In this document: one piece after another, positions 7,936 through 16,055 of the stretch
Numbering within the stretch: the first letter of the stretch is position 1
Layout of the letters: each line of letters opens with the position of its first letter
Assembly: GCF_004216555.1 (NCBI RefSeq)
Contig: NZ_SGWQ01000008.1
Coordinates: forward strand, 62,001-126,000
From: Herbihabitans rhizosphaerae
GTDB lineage: Bacteria > Actinomycetota > Actinomycetes > Mycobacteriales > Pseudonocardiaceae
Length of the DNA: 64,000 nucleotides
Reading direction: 5' to 3'
Made by a program: the position numbers and the translations under genes
The notes under the pieces: generated by a model
Told to the model about the DNA's origin: nothing
What the model saw: the letters and a program-made list of their open reading frames with translations, nothing else
Database searches by the model: none

Positions 7936-9008
7936 GCGACGACACGAACAACTCCACCACGGTCGACGAGTCCACGAGCCGGGTGCGGTTCCCCGGGATC
8001 AGCCCGCGTGCCTACGAGCACCCGGCCGATCGGGGCGCGCTCGCCACGCTGCGCACTGTGCCCGGGTTCGCCGCCGTCCTCAAGGCGGTCTCCGGCGCGT
8101 TCACCGAGCGCGGGGAGCGGCTCATGGCGCTGGCCTCGGCGATCAGGGTGGGGGAGAAGCAGTACCCGACCCTGCACCGGCTGCGCAACGAGTGCACCGA
8201 GACGCTCGACCTCGACACACCTCCGCAGCTCTTCGTCGCGCGCGACCCCGCGTTCAGCGCCATGACGATCGGCCTGGACGAGCCGTTCATCGTTCTCACC
8301 ACCGGCCTGGTCGACTCGCTCGACACCGAGGGCCTGCGGTTCGCCATCGGGCACGAGATGGGCCACGTGCTGTCCGGCCACGCCGTGTACCGCACGATGC
8401 TCATCCGCCTGCTGAACCTGCAACAGGGCATGGCCTGGATGCCGGCCGGCTACTGGGGCCTGCGCGCGATCATCGCCGCGCTCATGGAGTGGTTCCGCAA
8501 GGCCGAACTCTCCTGCGACCGCGCCGGCCTGCTGTGCGGCCAGGACCCGGCCGCCGCGCTGCGCGTGCACATGCTGCTCGCCGGCGGGCTCTCACCGTCC
8601 GATGTGGACATTCCGTCGTTCCTGCAGCAGGCCAACGAGTACGAGTCGGTCGAGGACATCCGCGACAGCATCTTGAAGCTCAAGTACGTCTCCGCCATGA
8701 GCCACCCGCTGGCCGTCGTCCGCGCCGCCCAACTGCAGAAGTGGGCCGCCTCCGAGGAGTACCGCTCGATCCTCGCCGGCGACTACCCGAGGCGCACCGA
8801 CGACGAGCCGCACAACACCTGGTCGGAGGACGTGCGCTCGGCCGCCAAGTCGTACAAGGACTCCTGGTCGTCCTCCACCGACCCGTTGGCCAAGATCCTC
8901 GGCGAGGTCGGCGACGCGATCTCCGGCACGGCCAACAAGGTGTGGAACAAGTTCGGCCAGAAGTCCGACGCCGAGCCCGACGAGCCCGCCAACTCGGCCA
9001 AGGACTAG
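7932..9008 (+). CDS. M48-family zinc metalloprotease
   Basis: A 358-residue peptidase of the M48 (Ste24/HtpX-like) group. The zinc-binding motif HEMGH is at residues 141-145 within RFAIGHEMGHVLSGHA, and the third ligand region is ELSCDRAGLL. I see only weakly hydrophobic stretches (LLNLQQGMAWMPAGYWGLRAIIAAL), so it may be peripheral rather than a classical multi-pass HtpX. Such proteases degrade misfolded proteins at the membrane or in the cytoplasm. The C-terminal 60 residues are acidic and look unstructured. The GTG at 7932 overlaps the end of the decayed nuclease gene; the stop overlaps the convergent RibD-like gene by four bases. Confidence 0.86.
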   Translation: MSDDTNNSTTVDESTSRVRFPGISPRAYEHPADRGALATLRTVPGFAAVLKAVSGAFTERGERLMALASAIRVGEKQYPTLHRLRNECTETLDLDTPPQLFVARDPAFSAMTIGLDEPFIVLTTGLVDSLDTEGLRFAIGHEMGHVLSGHAVYRTMLIRLLNLQQGMAWMPAGYWGLRAIIAALMEWFRKAELSCDRAGLLCGQDPAAALRVHMLLAGGLSPSDVDIPSFLQQANEYESVEDIRDSILKLKYVSAMSHPLAVVRAAQLQKWAASEEYRSILAGDYPRRTDDEPHNTWSEDVRSAAKSYKDSWSSSTDPLAKILGEVGDAISGTANKVWNKFGQKSDAEPDEPANSAKD

Positions 9009-9568
9009 CGCGCCACGCGGTAGCGGAGATAGACGACTCGTGAGGTGACCGCGCGGCTCTCGACGAGGTCGAGATCCACCCGGCGCTCGTGCTGGGGAAA
9101 GAACGGAATGCCGCCGCCGACCAGCAACGGGTAGACCCTCGCCCGGTACTCGTCGATCAGACCCGACGCGGCCGCCTCGGCGGCGAGAGTCGCGCCGCCG
9201 ATCGCGATGTCGCCTTCCCCCGGCTCGGCCCGCAACCGCTCGATCTCCTCCGCCAGGCCACCGGAGGCCAGACGGGCATTGCCCCGCACCGCCGACAGCG
9301 TGGTGGAGAACACCACCTTCGGGAGCGCCTTCCAGATCGCGGCGAACTCGACCGTCGAGTAGTCGAGCGATGGATTCTGGTCGGCGGTCTCCCAGTACAG
9401 CATCGTCTCGTACAGCCGCCGGCCCAACAGGTGGACGCCGGCCCCTCGCACCTCGTCGGTGGCGAGGCGAAAGACCTCCTCTTCCGGCGCCCCCCAGTCG
9501 AAACCGCCGTCCGGCCCCACGATGTAGCCGTCCAGTGAGACGGTCATCGAATAAGTCACGCTGCGCAT
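9005..9568 (-). CDS. Dihydrofolate reductase-family protein (RibD C-terminal domain)
   Basis: A 187-residue protein of the RibD_C/DHFR-like fold. It opens with SMTVSLDGYIVGPDGGFDW, contains LLGRRLYETMLYW, the nucleotide-binding GDIAIGGATLAAEA, and ends with YPLLVGGGIPFF. Members of this group (YyaP/YqjY-like) are probable NADPH reductases whose substrates are mostly unknown; the protein is too divergent to be the essential FolA. The ATG at 9568 has a strong ribosome binding site (GAGGAG, spacing 6), so I rejected the longer frame to 9613. The gene is divergent from the GntR regulator; the operator lies about 60 bases upstream of this start. Confidence 0.85.
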   Translation of the reverse strand: MRSVTYSMTVSLDGYIVGPDGGFDWGAPEEEVFRLATDEVRGAGVHLLGRRLYETMLYWETADQNPSLDYSTVEFAAIWKALPKVVFSTTLSAVRGNARLASGGLAEEIERLRAEPGEGDIAIGGATLAAEAAASGLIDEYRARVYPLLVGGGIPFFPQHERRVDLDLVESRAVTSRVVYLRYRVAR

Positions 9569-9629
9569 CAGAGTCCTCCTCGGTGACGGGTTCGACAGTA
9601 CGACGCTTGACAACCGGCCTTCCGCCCTT

Positions 9630-9661
9630 CACCCTTTCACTAGTTCATTAGTGAAAGGGTG
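9630..9661 (+). promoter_or_regulatory. Probable GntR (YtrA-type) operator
   Basis: A perfect inverted repeat with 13-bp arms, 9630-9642 and 9649-9661 (CACCCTTTCACTA and its complement), and a six-base centre. It ends seven bases before the GTG at 9668 of the GntR gene, so the bound regulator would block transcription or initiation of its own operon. TTGACA at 9607-9612 may be the -35 element. Confidence 0.75.
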
Positions 9662-9667
9662 TTGCAC

Positions 9668-10063
9668 GTGGTCACCTTCCACCTGGACAAGGGGTCAGGC
9701 GTCGCGACGTACGTCCAGCTCGTCCAACAGGTCAAACACGCCCTTCGTCTGGGGTTGCTCGAACCGGGGGATCGGTTGCCGACGGCGAAGGAGGTGGTCG
9801 CCGAACTGGCGATCAATCCGAACACCGTCCTCAAGGCGTATCGCGAACTGGAGCGCGAGGGCCTTGTCGAGGGCAAGCCGGGACTCGGCACGTTCGTCAA
9901 GAAGACGCTTGGTGGTGCGTCGTTCACCGAGCATGCGCGGTTGCGCAAGAGCCTGGGCGGCTGGGTGCGGGACGCGAGGAAATCCGGGCTCGACCAAGAG
10001 GATGTCGAAGCGTTGTTCGCCTCCGTGGTGGTCGATTCCTTTCGAGGGGAGCGAACGGCATGA
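9668..10063 (+). CDS. GntR-family regulator, YtrA subfamily
   Basis: A small GntR regulator of about 131 residues, made of the winged helix and a short C-terminal dimerisation tail, as in the YtrA group. Diagnostic stretches are YVQLVQQVKHALRLG, GDRLPTAKEVVAELAINPNTVLKAYRELEREGLVEGKPG and GTFV. YtrA regulators typically repress the ABC transporter genes that follow them and respond to cell-envelope antibiotics. The GTG at 9668 is favoured by AAAGGG eight bases upstream and by the family start (VTFHLDKGSG); a GTG at 9659 is in frame. The gene overlaps the ATPase gene by four bases, so the three genes form an operon. Confidence 0.9.
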   Translation: MVTFHLDKGSGVATYVQLVQQVKHALRLGLLEPGDRLPTAKEVVAELAINPNTVLKAYRELEREGLVEGKPGLGTFVKKTLGGASFTEHARLRKSLGGWVRDARKSGLDQEDVEALFASVVVDSFRGERTA

Positions 10064-10923
10064 CTGAATCGGCCATCGTCGAGGCAACGGGTCTCGGCAA
10101 GAGGTATCGCCGCACGTGGGCATTGCGGGACTGCTCGCTGTCCATTCCGACGGGGCGTGTCGTCGCACTCGTCGGACCCAACGGTGCGGGCAAGACGACC
10201 TTCCTGCACCTGGCCGTCGGGCTGCTCGACGCGACGCTCGGTTCGGTCTCGATCAAGGGGGCGACCGCGTTCTTGGCGCAGGACAAGCCCTTGTACACCG
10301 GATTCACCATCGCCGAGATGCTCAAGTTCGGTAAGCGGCTCAATCCGGGCTGGGACGACGAATTCGCACTGAAACGGATCGACTCACTTCAACTACCGCT
10401 GAAACACAAGGTGGGCAAGCTTTCCGGGGGCCAGCGGGCGCAGGTCGCGCTGACCCTGGCGCTCGCGAAACGGCCGGATCTGCTGGTGCTCGACGAACCG
10501 CTGGCCAACCTCGATCCGCTGGCCCGGCACGAAGTCATGCGTGGGCTGATGGAGGCGGTCGCGGAAACCGGGATGACGGTTCTTCTTTCCTCCCACGTGG
10601 TTTCCGATCTGGAGAACACCTGTGACTGGCTGATCGTGCTCAATGGCGGCAGGGTCCAGGTGAGCGGTGACATCGACGAACTCGTTGCCGGACACCGGAT
10701 CCTGACCGGTCCGGCCGAGGAGGCGGATTCCGTCAGCCGGCGCGTGCCGATCGTCGAGGACACCCGGTCCGGAAGGCAGGCGACGCTGTTCGCCCGCACT
10801 GAGCCGGTCCCGTTGAGTCCACAGTGGAGCGAGCGGCCGGTGAGCCTCGAGCAAATGGTGCTCGCCTATCTCCGGCGACCCGATTCCGCGAGTTTGCCGC
10901 GTCCGACGCTGGCCACGGCGTAA
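10060..10923 (+). CDS. ABC transporter ATP-binding protein
   Basis: A 287-residue ABC ATPase. Walker A is GPNGAGKTT, the signature is LSGGQRAQ, Walker B is LLVLDEPLANLDP, and the switch histidine is in LLSSHVVSDLE. It is the cytoplasmic motor for the permease encoded 13 bases downstream. The last 80 residues beyond the ATPase core vary in this family. Control by the GntR gene in front suggests a role in exporting or sensing an envelope-active compound; the substrate is not evident. One copy of the 13-bp palindrome family (last base differing) lies in the coding sequence at 10817-10829. Confidence 0.92.
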   Translation: MTESAIVEATGLGKRYRRTWALRDCSLSIPTGRVVALVGPNGAGKTTFLHLAVGLLDATLGSVSIKGATAFLAQDKPLYTGFTIAEMLKFGKRLNPGWDDEFALKRIDSLQLPLKHKVGKLSGGQRAQVALTLALAKRPDLLVLDEPLANLDPLARHEVMRGLMEAVAETGMTVLLSSHVVSDLENTCDWLIVLNGGRVQVSGDIDELVAGHRILTGPAEEADSVSRRVPIVEDTRSGRQATLFARTEPVPLSPQWSERPVSLEQMVLAYLRRPDSASLPRPTLATA

Positions 10924-10936
10924 GGGGAAGGAAACC

Positions 10937-11734
10937 ATGCTCTGGCTCACCTACCGCCAGCACCGGATGCAGCTACTGGTGACCGTCGCCGCCCTGATCG
11001 TGGTGGGAACCCTGTTGCTGGTCAACGGAAGTTCCGCGGCGAGCAGCCGGGACCCGGCGGCGCACTTTCGTGACCTGTACACCTACTTGTCTTGGTTGCA
11101 GGTGGTTCCGGTCGCGATCGGCGTATTCTGGGGCGCCCCGCTGCTCGCGAACGAATACGAGCGCGGCACCACGAAACTCGCCTGGACCCAGTCGGTCTCG
11201 CGGTTCCGCTGGCTCGGCACGAAACTGGGGTTCCTCGCCGTTCTCGCCACGCTCGCTGGCCTCGCGTTCGGTGCGATGATGCAGCGCTGGCTGGAAGTCT
11301 TTCCCACCAATCGCGGGGATACCTCTTTTACCAACAGGTTCGACAATCCCGCCCTGTTCGCGATGACCGGCGTCGCGCCCGGTGCGTGGTGGCTCCTCGG
11401 TTTCGTGCTCGGCACCGCCGCCGGTGCGCTCGTCCGCAAGACGCTCCCCGCCATCGCCGTCACCATCGCGGTGACCGTGGGACTCATGATCGGCGTCACC
11501 AACGTTCGCGACCTCTACGCCGAACCGCAACTCGTCACCGTGGGCAGCGGAGGTCAGGACCCCGGTGGGCGGGTAGTGGAGATGGTCCGGGACGCCACCG
11601 GCGAGATCACCGCGCTCAAGATCCTGCCGCAGGACTGGTACTGGCGCTTCCAGTGGACCGAGGCCGCGATCCTGATCGGCTTCGCCATCCTGCTCGCCGG
11701 GGTCGCGGCGGTCGCGGTCCGGCGACGTTCCTAG
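10937..11734 (+). CDS. ABC transporter permease (ABC-2 type)
   Basis: A 265-residue permease with about six hydrophobic segments: near LLVTVAALIVVGTLLLV, WLQVVPVAIGVFWGAPLL, LGFLAVLATLAGLAFGAMM, WWLLGFVLGTAAGALV, IAVTIAVTVGLMIGV and the terminal AAILIGFAILLAGVAAVAV. The conserved NEYERGTTKLAWTQSVSR between segments 2 and 3 is typical of actinobacterial ABC-2 permeases paired with YtrA regulators. A good ribosome binding site (AAGGGGAAGG) precedes the ATG. It forms the membrane part of the transporter with the preceding ATPase; direction is probably export. Confidence 0.88.
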   Translation: MLWLTYRQHRMQLLVTVAALIVVGTLLLVNGSSAASSRDPAAHFRDLYTYLSWLQVVPVAIGVFWGAPLLANEYERGTTKLAWTQSVSRFRWLGTKLGFLAVLATLAGLAFGAMMQRWLEVFPTNRGDTSFTNRFDNPALFAMTGVAPGAWWLLGFVLGTAAGALVRKTLPAIAVTIAVTVGLMIGVTNVRDLYAEPQLVTVGSGGQDPGGRVVEMVRDATGEITALKILPQDWYWRFQWTEAAILIGFAILLAGVAAVAVRRRS

Positions 11735-11760
11735 GGGAGCAGGGACGTGCGGTTACTCAT

Positions 11761-12282
11761 CTAGTGAAGCCACCAGCCGGTCAGCAGCGCCGGTGACGCC
11801 GCCAGCACGGTGAACCGGACGAACCGGCCGATCAATCCGGCGGACAGGAACGCCGCCAGCGACATCCGCACCAGCCCGGCCAGCACCACGGTCGCCATGT
11901 ACGGCGGCAGGCCGACCACCGCGCTCACCCCGTAGGTCCCGACCATCCAGCCCGGGTGGCGGTGGCAGCGCTCGGTCAGTGCCTCGACCTTGGCGCGCAG
12001 TCGTTTCGTCCTGGCCCGCCAGCGCTCGCGGCGCGCGGACGGCGGCTTCTCGTCGGCGTGCTTGCGGTGCATGAACGCCGGCAGGTGCAGGTCCCCGCGC
12101 GCGGCCAGGTAGTACAGCAGCTTGCCGGCCACCTGGCCGACCGCGACCACCGCGGCGATCAGCAGAATCGGGATGCCGGGCTCGCGGGCGACCAGTGCCA
12201 CGACGAACACCTCGACACTGATCAACGGGAGCAGTGCGGAGCCGAACGCGACGCCAAGCGTCACGCCAAGCCAACCCAGCAC
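11761..12282 (-). CDS. Small VTT/YqaA-like membrane protein
   Basis: A 173-residue membrane protein starting at the GTG at 12282, which has a strong GGGGA/AGGGG binding region upstream. Hydrophobic segments are near LGVTLGVAFGSALLPLIS, VFVVALV, IPILLIAAVVAVGQVAG and the C-terminal VVLAGLVRMSLAAFLSAGLIGRFVRF. The pattern of an early Leu-Pro re-entrant element and a Gly-rich late segment resembles the VTT (DedA/YqaA) superfamily, which includes phospholipid scramblases and flippases. A basic loop (residues about 75-105) lies on the cytoplasmic side. Assignment is moderate; a longer open frame to 12963 is antisense to other genes and was rejected. Confidence 0.68.
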   Translation of the reverse strand: MLGWLGVTLGVAFGSALLPLISVEVFVVALVAREPGIPILLIAAVVAVGQVAGKLLYYLAARGDLHLPAFMHRKHADEKPPSARRERWRARTKRLRAKVEALTERCHRHPGWMVGTYGVSAVVGLPPYMATVVLAGLVRMSLAAFLSAGLIGRFVRFTVLAASPALLTGWWLH

Positions 12283-12368
12283 GCCCCTGTCCCCTCTCTC
12301 GCCCCGACCCGAGCGTACTGAACCCCGCTCGTCAGCCGGTGGTAGTCCGGGGAAAACCAGGGGAACCC

Positions 12369-12929
12369 CTAGTCCTGCAGAGTGACGGTCAGCGGACCGG
12401 TGACCCGCAGCTCGCGGACCGGCGTGCCGCCCGCGTCGAGCACGCGGACCGTGCCGTCCTCGGCCCACCCGGCGCGGGTGTAGAACTTCCTGGACGCCGT
12501 ATCCGCCTCGGGCAACCAGGCGATTCCCCTTGTGGCGCCGGCATTCCGCAGCCCGGTGGCCGCCGCGTGCAACAGCCGCCCGCCGTGGCCGCGCCGGGCC
12601 CACCGCGGCTCGACGAGCAGCGTCGCGATCAACCCGATGGTGGCCGCGTCGGCCGGCAGCGCGCCATTGGCGTCGGCCACCTCCGACTCCGGCGCGTGTC
12701 CGGCCGCGCAGAAGCCGACGGTCCAGTCGCCCTCGGTCGCGACGTGCACCTCGGCCGCGCCACCGGCGAGAGCGTCCGCCCAGTCGCTCCGGGCCGCCTC
12801 CGTGTCCAGTTCGGCCAGCACAGCCTCGGGGAGCACCTTCGCGTAGGCGAACCGCCAGGTACGCGCCTGGATCTCGGTGATCTCGTCCACGTCGTCGGGG
12901 CGTGCGATGCGCACGGCGGCCTCTGCCAT
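12369..12929 (-). CDS. GNAT-family N-acetyltransferase
   Basis: A 186-residue acetyltransferase. It opens with VRIARPDDVDEITEIQARTWRFAY, a common GNAT start, and the acetyl-CoA loop is VEPRWARRGHGGRLLHAAA (the R/Q-x-x-G-x-G/A type). The tail GWAEDGTVRVLDAGG completes the fold. The acceptor (amine, amino acid or antibiotic) cannot be deduced. The ATG lies 33 bases from the divergent methyltransferase, so the two share a short promoter region. Confidence 0.85.
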   Translation of the reverse strand: MAEAAVRIARPDDVDEITEIQARTWRFAYAKVLPEAVLAELDTEAARSDWADALAGGAAEVHVATEGDWTVGFCAAGHAPESEVADANGALPADAATIGLIATLLVEPRWARRGHGGRLLHAAATGLRNAGATRGIAWLPEADTASRKFYTRAGWAEDGTVRVLDAGGTPVRELRVTGPLTVTLQD

Positions 12930-12961
12930 GGCCGTACCGTACTTCGTGCCAGACTGGCGCC

Positions 12962-13597
12962 ATGACCGCAGACCGTGACGCCGACGCGAGCCGGCTGGCC
13001 GCCGAGTCGATCGCCCAGGACGATCCGACCGGCTGGTTCGAGCGCCTCTACGCGGAGGCGGCCGTCGGTGGCGCGATCGTGCCGTGGGACCGCGCCGAGC
13101 CGAACGCGCTGATCGTCGAGTGGGCGCGTGACCTGGACGGCGCCGGCAAGCGCGCGCTGGTGATCGGCTGCGGGTACGGCATGGACTCCGAATTCGTTGC
13201 CTCCCTTGGGTTTTCCACCACCGCGTTCGACATCTCCGATACCGCGATCAGTGCCGTGCGCGAACGGTTCCCCGAGTCGACGGTGGACTACGTGGTGGCC
13301 GATCTGCTCGCGCCGCCGGCGGAGTGGACGCACGCGTTCGACCTCGTGGTCGAGTCGATCACCGTGCAGTCCATGCCGCTGTCCGTGCGCGAGAAGGCGA
13401 TCGTCCACTGTGGACAGATGGTGGCGCCGGGCGGGACGCTGCTGGTGGTCTCCGGCGTGCGCGAGGAGGGCCAGCAGGTGGACGGCCCACCGTGGCCGCT
13501 GACCCGCTCCGAGCTGGACTCGTTCGCCGTCGACGGGCTGCGCGCCGAGTCCGTGGAGCAGGTCCCACAGTGGCGTGCGACCTTCCGTCGAGTGTGA
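12962..13597 (+). CDS. Class I SAM methyltransferase (TPMT-like)
   Basis: A 211-residue methyltransferase whose layout resembles thiopurine/thiol methyltransferases: an N-terminal WFERLYAEAAVGG...PWDRAEPNALI segment comes before motif I (RALVIGCGYGMDSEFVA), then FDISDTAI, DLLAPP and the PGGTLLVVSG strand. The PWDR(A/G) element before motif I is typical of TPMT-like enzymes that act on small thiols, halides or metalloids. The start is the ATG at 12962; an open frame further upstream overlaps the divergent GNAT gene. One GTCCACTGTGGAC palindrome lies inside at 13403-13415. Confidence 0.82.
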   Translation: MTADRDADASRLAAESIAQDDPTGWFERLYAEAAVGGAIVPWDRAEPNALIVEWARDLDGAGKRALVIGCGYGMDSEFVASLGFSTTAFDISDTAISAVRERFPESTVDYVVADLLAPPAEWTHAFDLVVESITVQSMPLSVREKAIVHCGQMVAPGGTLLVVSGVREEGQQVDGPPWPLTRSELDSFAVDGLRAESVEQVPQWRATFRRV

Positions 13598-13669
13598 TGT
13601 GGGCCACCCGGCAACGCGGTGGCCAATAACCGCTCATCGATTGTCGGTGGTTCGTGCGAGAGTGCGACC

Positions 13670-14635
13670 GTGGCGCAATCCGTACTGACACCCGCCGAAC
13701 AGAAGGCGCATCCCGGCTGGCTCGCCTGGGCCGCGCTCGGCGTGGTCTACGTCGTGTGGGGCTCGACCTACCTGGCGATCCGCTTCACCGTCGAGTCGAT
13801 GCCGCCGTTCCTCGCGGCCGGCACCCGGTTCCTGATCGGCGGCACGATTCTCGCGCTGATCGTGATGGTCGTGGCCGGTCGGTCGGCGCTGCGGATGACC
13901 CGCGCGCAGTTCGGCACCGCCGTGCTAATCGGCTTGCTGCTGCCCGGCTGGGGCAACGGGCTGGTCGGATTCGCCGAGCTGCACGTCGCCTCCGGGCTGG
14001 CCGCGCTGCTCGTCGCGTGTGTGCCGCTGTACGTGGTGCTGATGCGCGCCGCGTTCGGCGACCGCCCGCCCCCGGTCACGCTCGCCGGCGTGGGGGTGGG
14101 CATGGTCGGGCTCGGGCTGCTGCTGTTCGGCGGTCCGGTCGAGGGCGCGCACGGATCGGCGTGGTGGGGGCCGTGGGTGGTGCTGATCGCCGCGTTCGGC
14201 TGGAGCCTCGGCTCCGTCCTCAGCACCCGGCTCCCGGTGCCGGCCAACCCGTTCGCGCTGTCCGCCGTGGAGATGATCGCCGGCGGCGCCGGGCAGCTCG
14301 TGGTGGGCGCATCGATCGGCGAGAAGGTCGACTTCGGCACGATCACCACCCAGTCGTGGTGGGCGTGGGGCTACCTCGTCGTGGTCGGCTCGCTGTTCGC
14401 GTTCAGCTCCTACGTGTACGTGCTCGGCAAGCTGCCGGTGTCCACGGTGGCCACCTACGCCTACGTGAACCCGGTGATCGCGGTGCTGCTCGGCGTGCTG
14501 CTGGCGGGCGAGGTCTTCGGCTGGGCGCAGCTCGGCGGCGGCCTGGTCGTGCTGCTCGCCGTCGTGCTCGTGGTGCGGGCCGAGCAGGGCAAGAAGCGCA
14601 CCAAGGAACTGGAGGTCGAACCGTGCGCACGATGA
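13670..14635 (+). CDS. EamA-family (DMT) exporter
   Basis: A drug/metabolite transporter of about 321 residues with ten predicted membrane helices in two EamA repeats. The first repeat begins WLAWAALGVVYVVWGSTYLAIRFTVESMPPFLAAGTRFLIGG; the second contains PWVVLIAAFGWSLGSVL and ends with VYVLGKLPVSTVATYAYVNPVIAVLLGVLLAGE, a well-known RhaT/YdcZ-like signature. Members export amino acids or other metabolites. I prefer the GTG at 13670 over the in-frame GTG at 13619. Its stop lies inside the start region of the next gene, so the two are probably translationally coupled. Confidence 0.88.
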   Translation: MAQSVLTPAEQKAHPGWLAWAALGVVYVVWGSTYLAIRFTVESMPPFLAAGTRFLIGGTILALIVMVVAGRSALRMTRAQFGTAVLIGLLLPGWGNGLVGFAELHVASGLAALLVACVPLYVVLMRAAFGDRPPPVTLAGVGVGMVGLGLLLFGGPVEGAHGSAWWGPWVVLIAAFGWSLGSVLSTRLPVPANPFALSAVEMIAGGAGQLVVGASIGEKVDFGTITTQSWWAWGYLVVVGSLFAFSSYVYVLGKLPVSTVATYAYVNPVIAVLLGVLLAGEVFGWAQLGGGLVVLLAVVLVVRAEQGKKRTKELEVEPCAR

Positions 14636-15864
14636 CCGTGGCGGCGGCGCGCCGAACCGCGTTGGCCGCACAGGGTTTCGCCGATCCGCGCCCGTCCGGG
14701 GAGCCGACTCGCCGGCACCTGAACCGGGTGCTGGACCGCGTGCAGTTGTTGCAGCTCGACTCGGTGAACGTGGCCGTGCGCGCGCATTACATGCCGCTGT
14801 TCAGCCGGCTCGGCGCGTACTCGTCGTCCCTTGTGGACAGTGCGGCCTGGTCGCACTCGGCACGCTCGCCGAGGCTGCTGGTCGAGTACTGGGCGCACGA
14901 GGCGAGCCTGGTGCCGGTGGAGGACTGGCCGCTGTTCCGCTGGCGCATGCGCGACTACGAGTCGCGGACCGGGCAGTACTGGAAGGTCGCGAAGGCGAAC
15001 CTGCCGCTGCAGGACGACGTGCTCGCCGCGGTCAATGAGCTCGGCCCGGTGGGCGCGGGCACCCTGGAGGCGGAGCTGGATCGCAAGCGCCCCAAGGCAA
15101 GCGGCGGTTGGTGGGACCGGTCCGAGGTGAAGATCGCGTGCGAGTACCTGTTCGCGATCGGCGAGCTGACCACCGGCTCGCGCACCGGTTTCCAGCGGTT
15201 GTACGACCTGCCCGAGCGAGTGCTGCCGCCCGAGGTGCACGGCGGGCCGGAGGTCTCCACCGAGGACGCGGTGCGCGAGCTGATCGACCGGTCGGCGATC
15301 GCGCTCGGCGTGGCCACCGAGTCCGACCTGCGCGACTACTACCGGATCAAGCCCAAGTTCGCCGCGCCGGCCTTCGACGATCTGGTGGACGCCGGACGGC
15401 TGGAGCCGGTCACCGTGCCGGGCTGGCGCAGCCGCACCTACCGGCACGTCGACGCGCGCACCCCGAGGAAGATCACCGGCCGGGCGCTGCTGTGCCCGTT
15501 CGACCCGCTGATCTGGGAGCGCCCGCGTACCGAGCGGCTCTTCGACTTCCACTACCGGATCGAGATCTACGTACCGGAGCCGAAGCGCGTCTACGGTTAT
15601 TACGTGTTCCCGTTCCTGCTGGACGGCGAGCTGGTGGCACGGGTGGACCTCAAGGCCGACCGGGCGGCCGGCGTGCTGCGGGTGCCGGGCGCGTTCGCCG
15701 AGCCGGGCGTGGACACCGGACGGGTGGGCGTGGAGCTGGCCGAGGAGCTGCGCCTGATGGCTGACTGGCTGGGCCTGGACGGCGTGGTGGTGGGGGAGAA
15801 GGGCGATCTTGCCGGCCCACTCGCCGCGGTGGTGCCAGCCCAGGCGCGCTTGGCCACCCCGTGA
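14623..15864 (+). CDS. YcaQ/AlkX-type HTH_42 DNA glycosylase
   Basis: A protein of about 413 residues from the HTH_42 superfamily (DUF1006), which includes YcaQ/AlkX and the Streptomyces interstrand-crosslink glycosylase AlkZ. The N-terminal region carries LQLDSVNVAVRAHY, giving a Q-L-D catalytic triplet as in the YcaQ-like branch (AlkZ has Q-x-Q). It should remove bulky N-alkylated purines or unhook crosslinks. The winged-helix core covers about residues 1-330, followed by the conserved LLCPFDPLIWERPRTERLFDFHYRIEIYVP block. The GTG at 14623 is chosen because GGAGG lies seven bases upstream; an ATG at 14632 is the alternative. It overlaps the exporter gene by 13 bases. Confidence 0.85.
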   Translation: MRTMTVAAARRTALAAQGFADPRPSGEPTRRHLNRVLDRVQLLQLDSVNVAVRAHYMPLFSRLGAYSSSLVDSAAWSHSARSPRLLVEYWAHEASLVPVEDWPLFRWRMRDYESRTGQYWKVAKANLPLQDDVLAAVNELGPVGAGTLEAELDRKRPKASGGWWDRSEVKIACEYLFAIGELTTGSRTGFQRLYDLPERVLPPEVHGGPEVSTEDAVRELIDRSAIALGVATESDLRDYYRIKPKFAAPAFDDLVDAGRLEPVTVPGWRSRTYRHVDARTPRKITGRALLCPFDPLIWERPRTERLFDFHYRIEIYVPEPKRVYGYYVFPFLLDGELVARVDLKADRAAGVLRVPGAFAEPGVDTGRVGVELAEELRLMADWLGLDGVVVGEKGDLAGPLAAVVPAQARLATP

Positions 15865-16055
15865 GTATGGGCGCGCCGCCGCTCGCAGTCCCACCTGTCA
15901 CACTCACGACATAGCCTCACGTTCCGGCGACGCGCTGACCTGCACTTTTGTCTTGGCCGCGTACTTTAGCGGGCTAAAGTACGCAAAACATGAACGGAGC
16001 GATCGCTAAGTTTCGGACATCTGGGGCGTTGTGCAGTGAAGTCTGAGACGGGTGC
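15865..16055 (+). promoter_or_regulatory. Spacer with an orphan 26-bp operator-like palindrome
   Basis: A perfect inverted repeat with 12-bp arms, 15959-15970 and 15973-15984 (core TACTTTAGC-GG-GCTAAAGTA), far more AT-rich than its surroundings. The two-base centre rules out a transcription terminator, so a dimeric repressor site is likely. Five bases after it, an ATG at 15990 opens an 18-codon frame that ends at 16046, and then comes the tail of a gene on the other strand. No regulator or full target gene is visible, so the site may be left over from a deleted gene or may control a very short peptide. Confidence 0.6.

Noticed and set aside
15959-15984. Reading the 26-bp palindrome as a transcription terminator
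   Set aside because: A two-base loop and AT-rich stem make an RNA hairpin unlikely; an operator fits better.
15990-16046. An 18-codon ORF behind the orphan palindrome
   Set aside because: Too short and with no ribosome binding site to be called as a gene; kept only as part of the spacer note.
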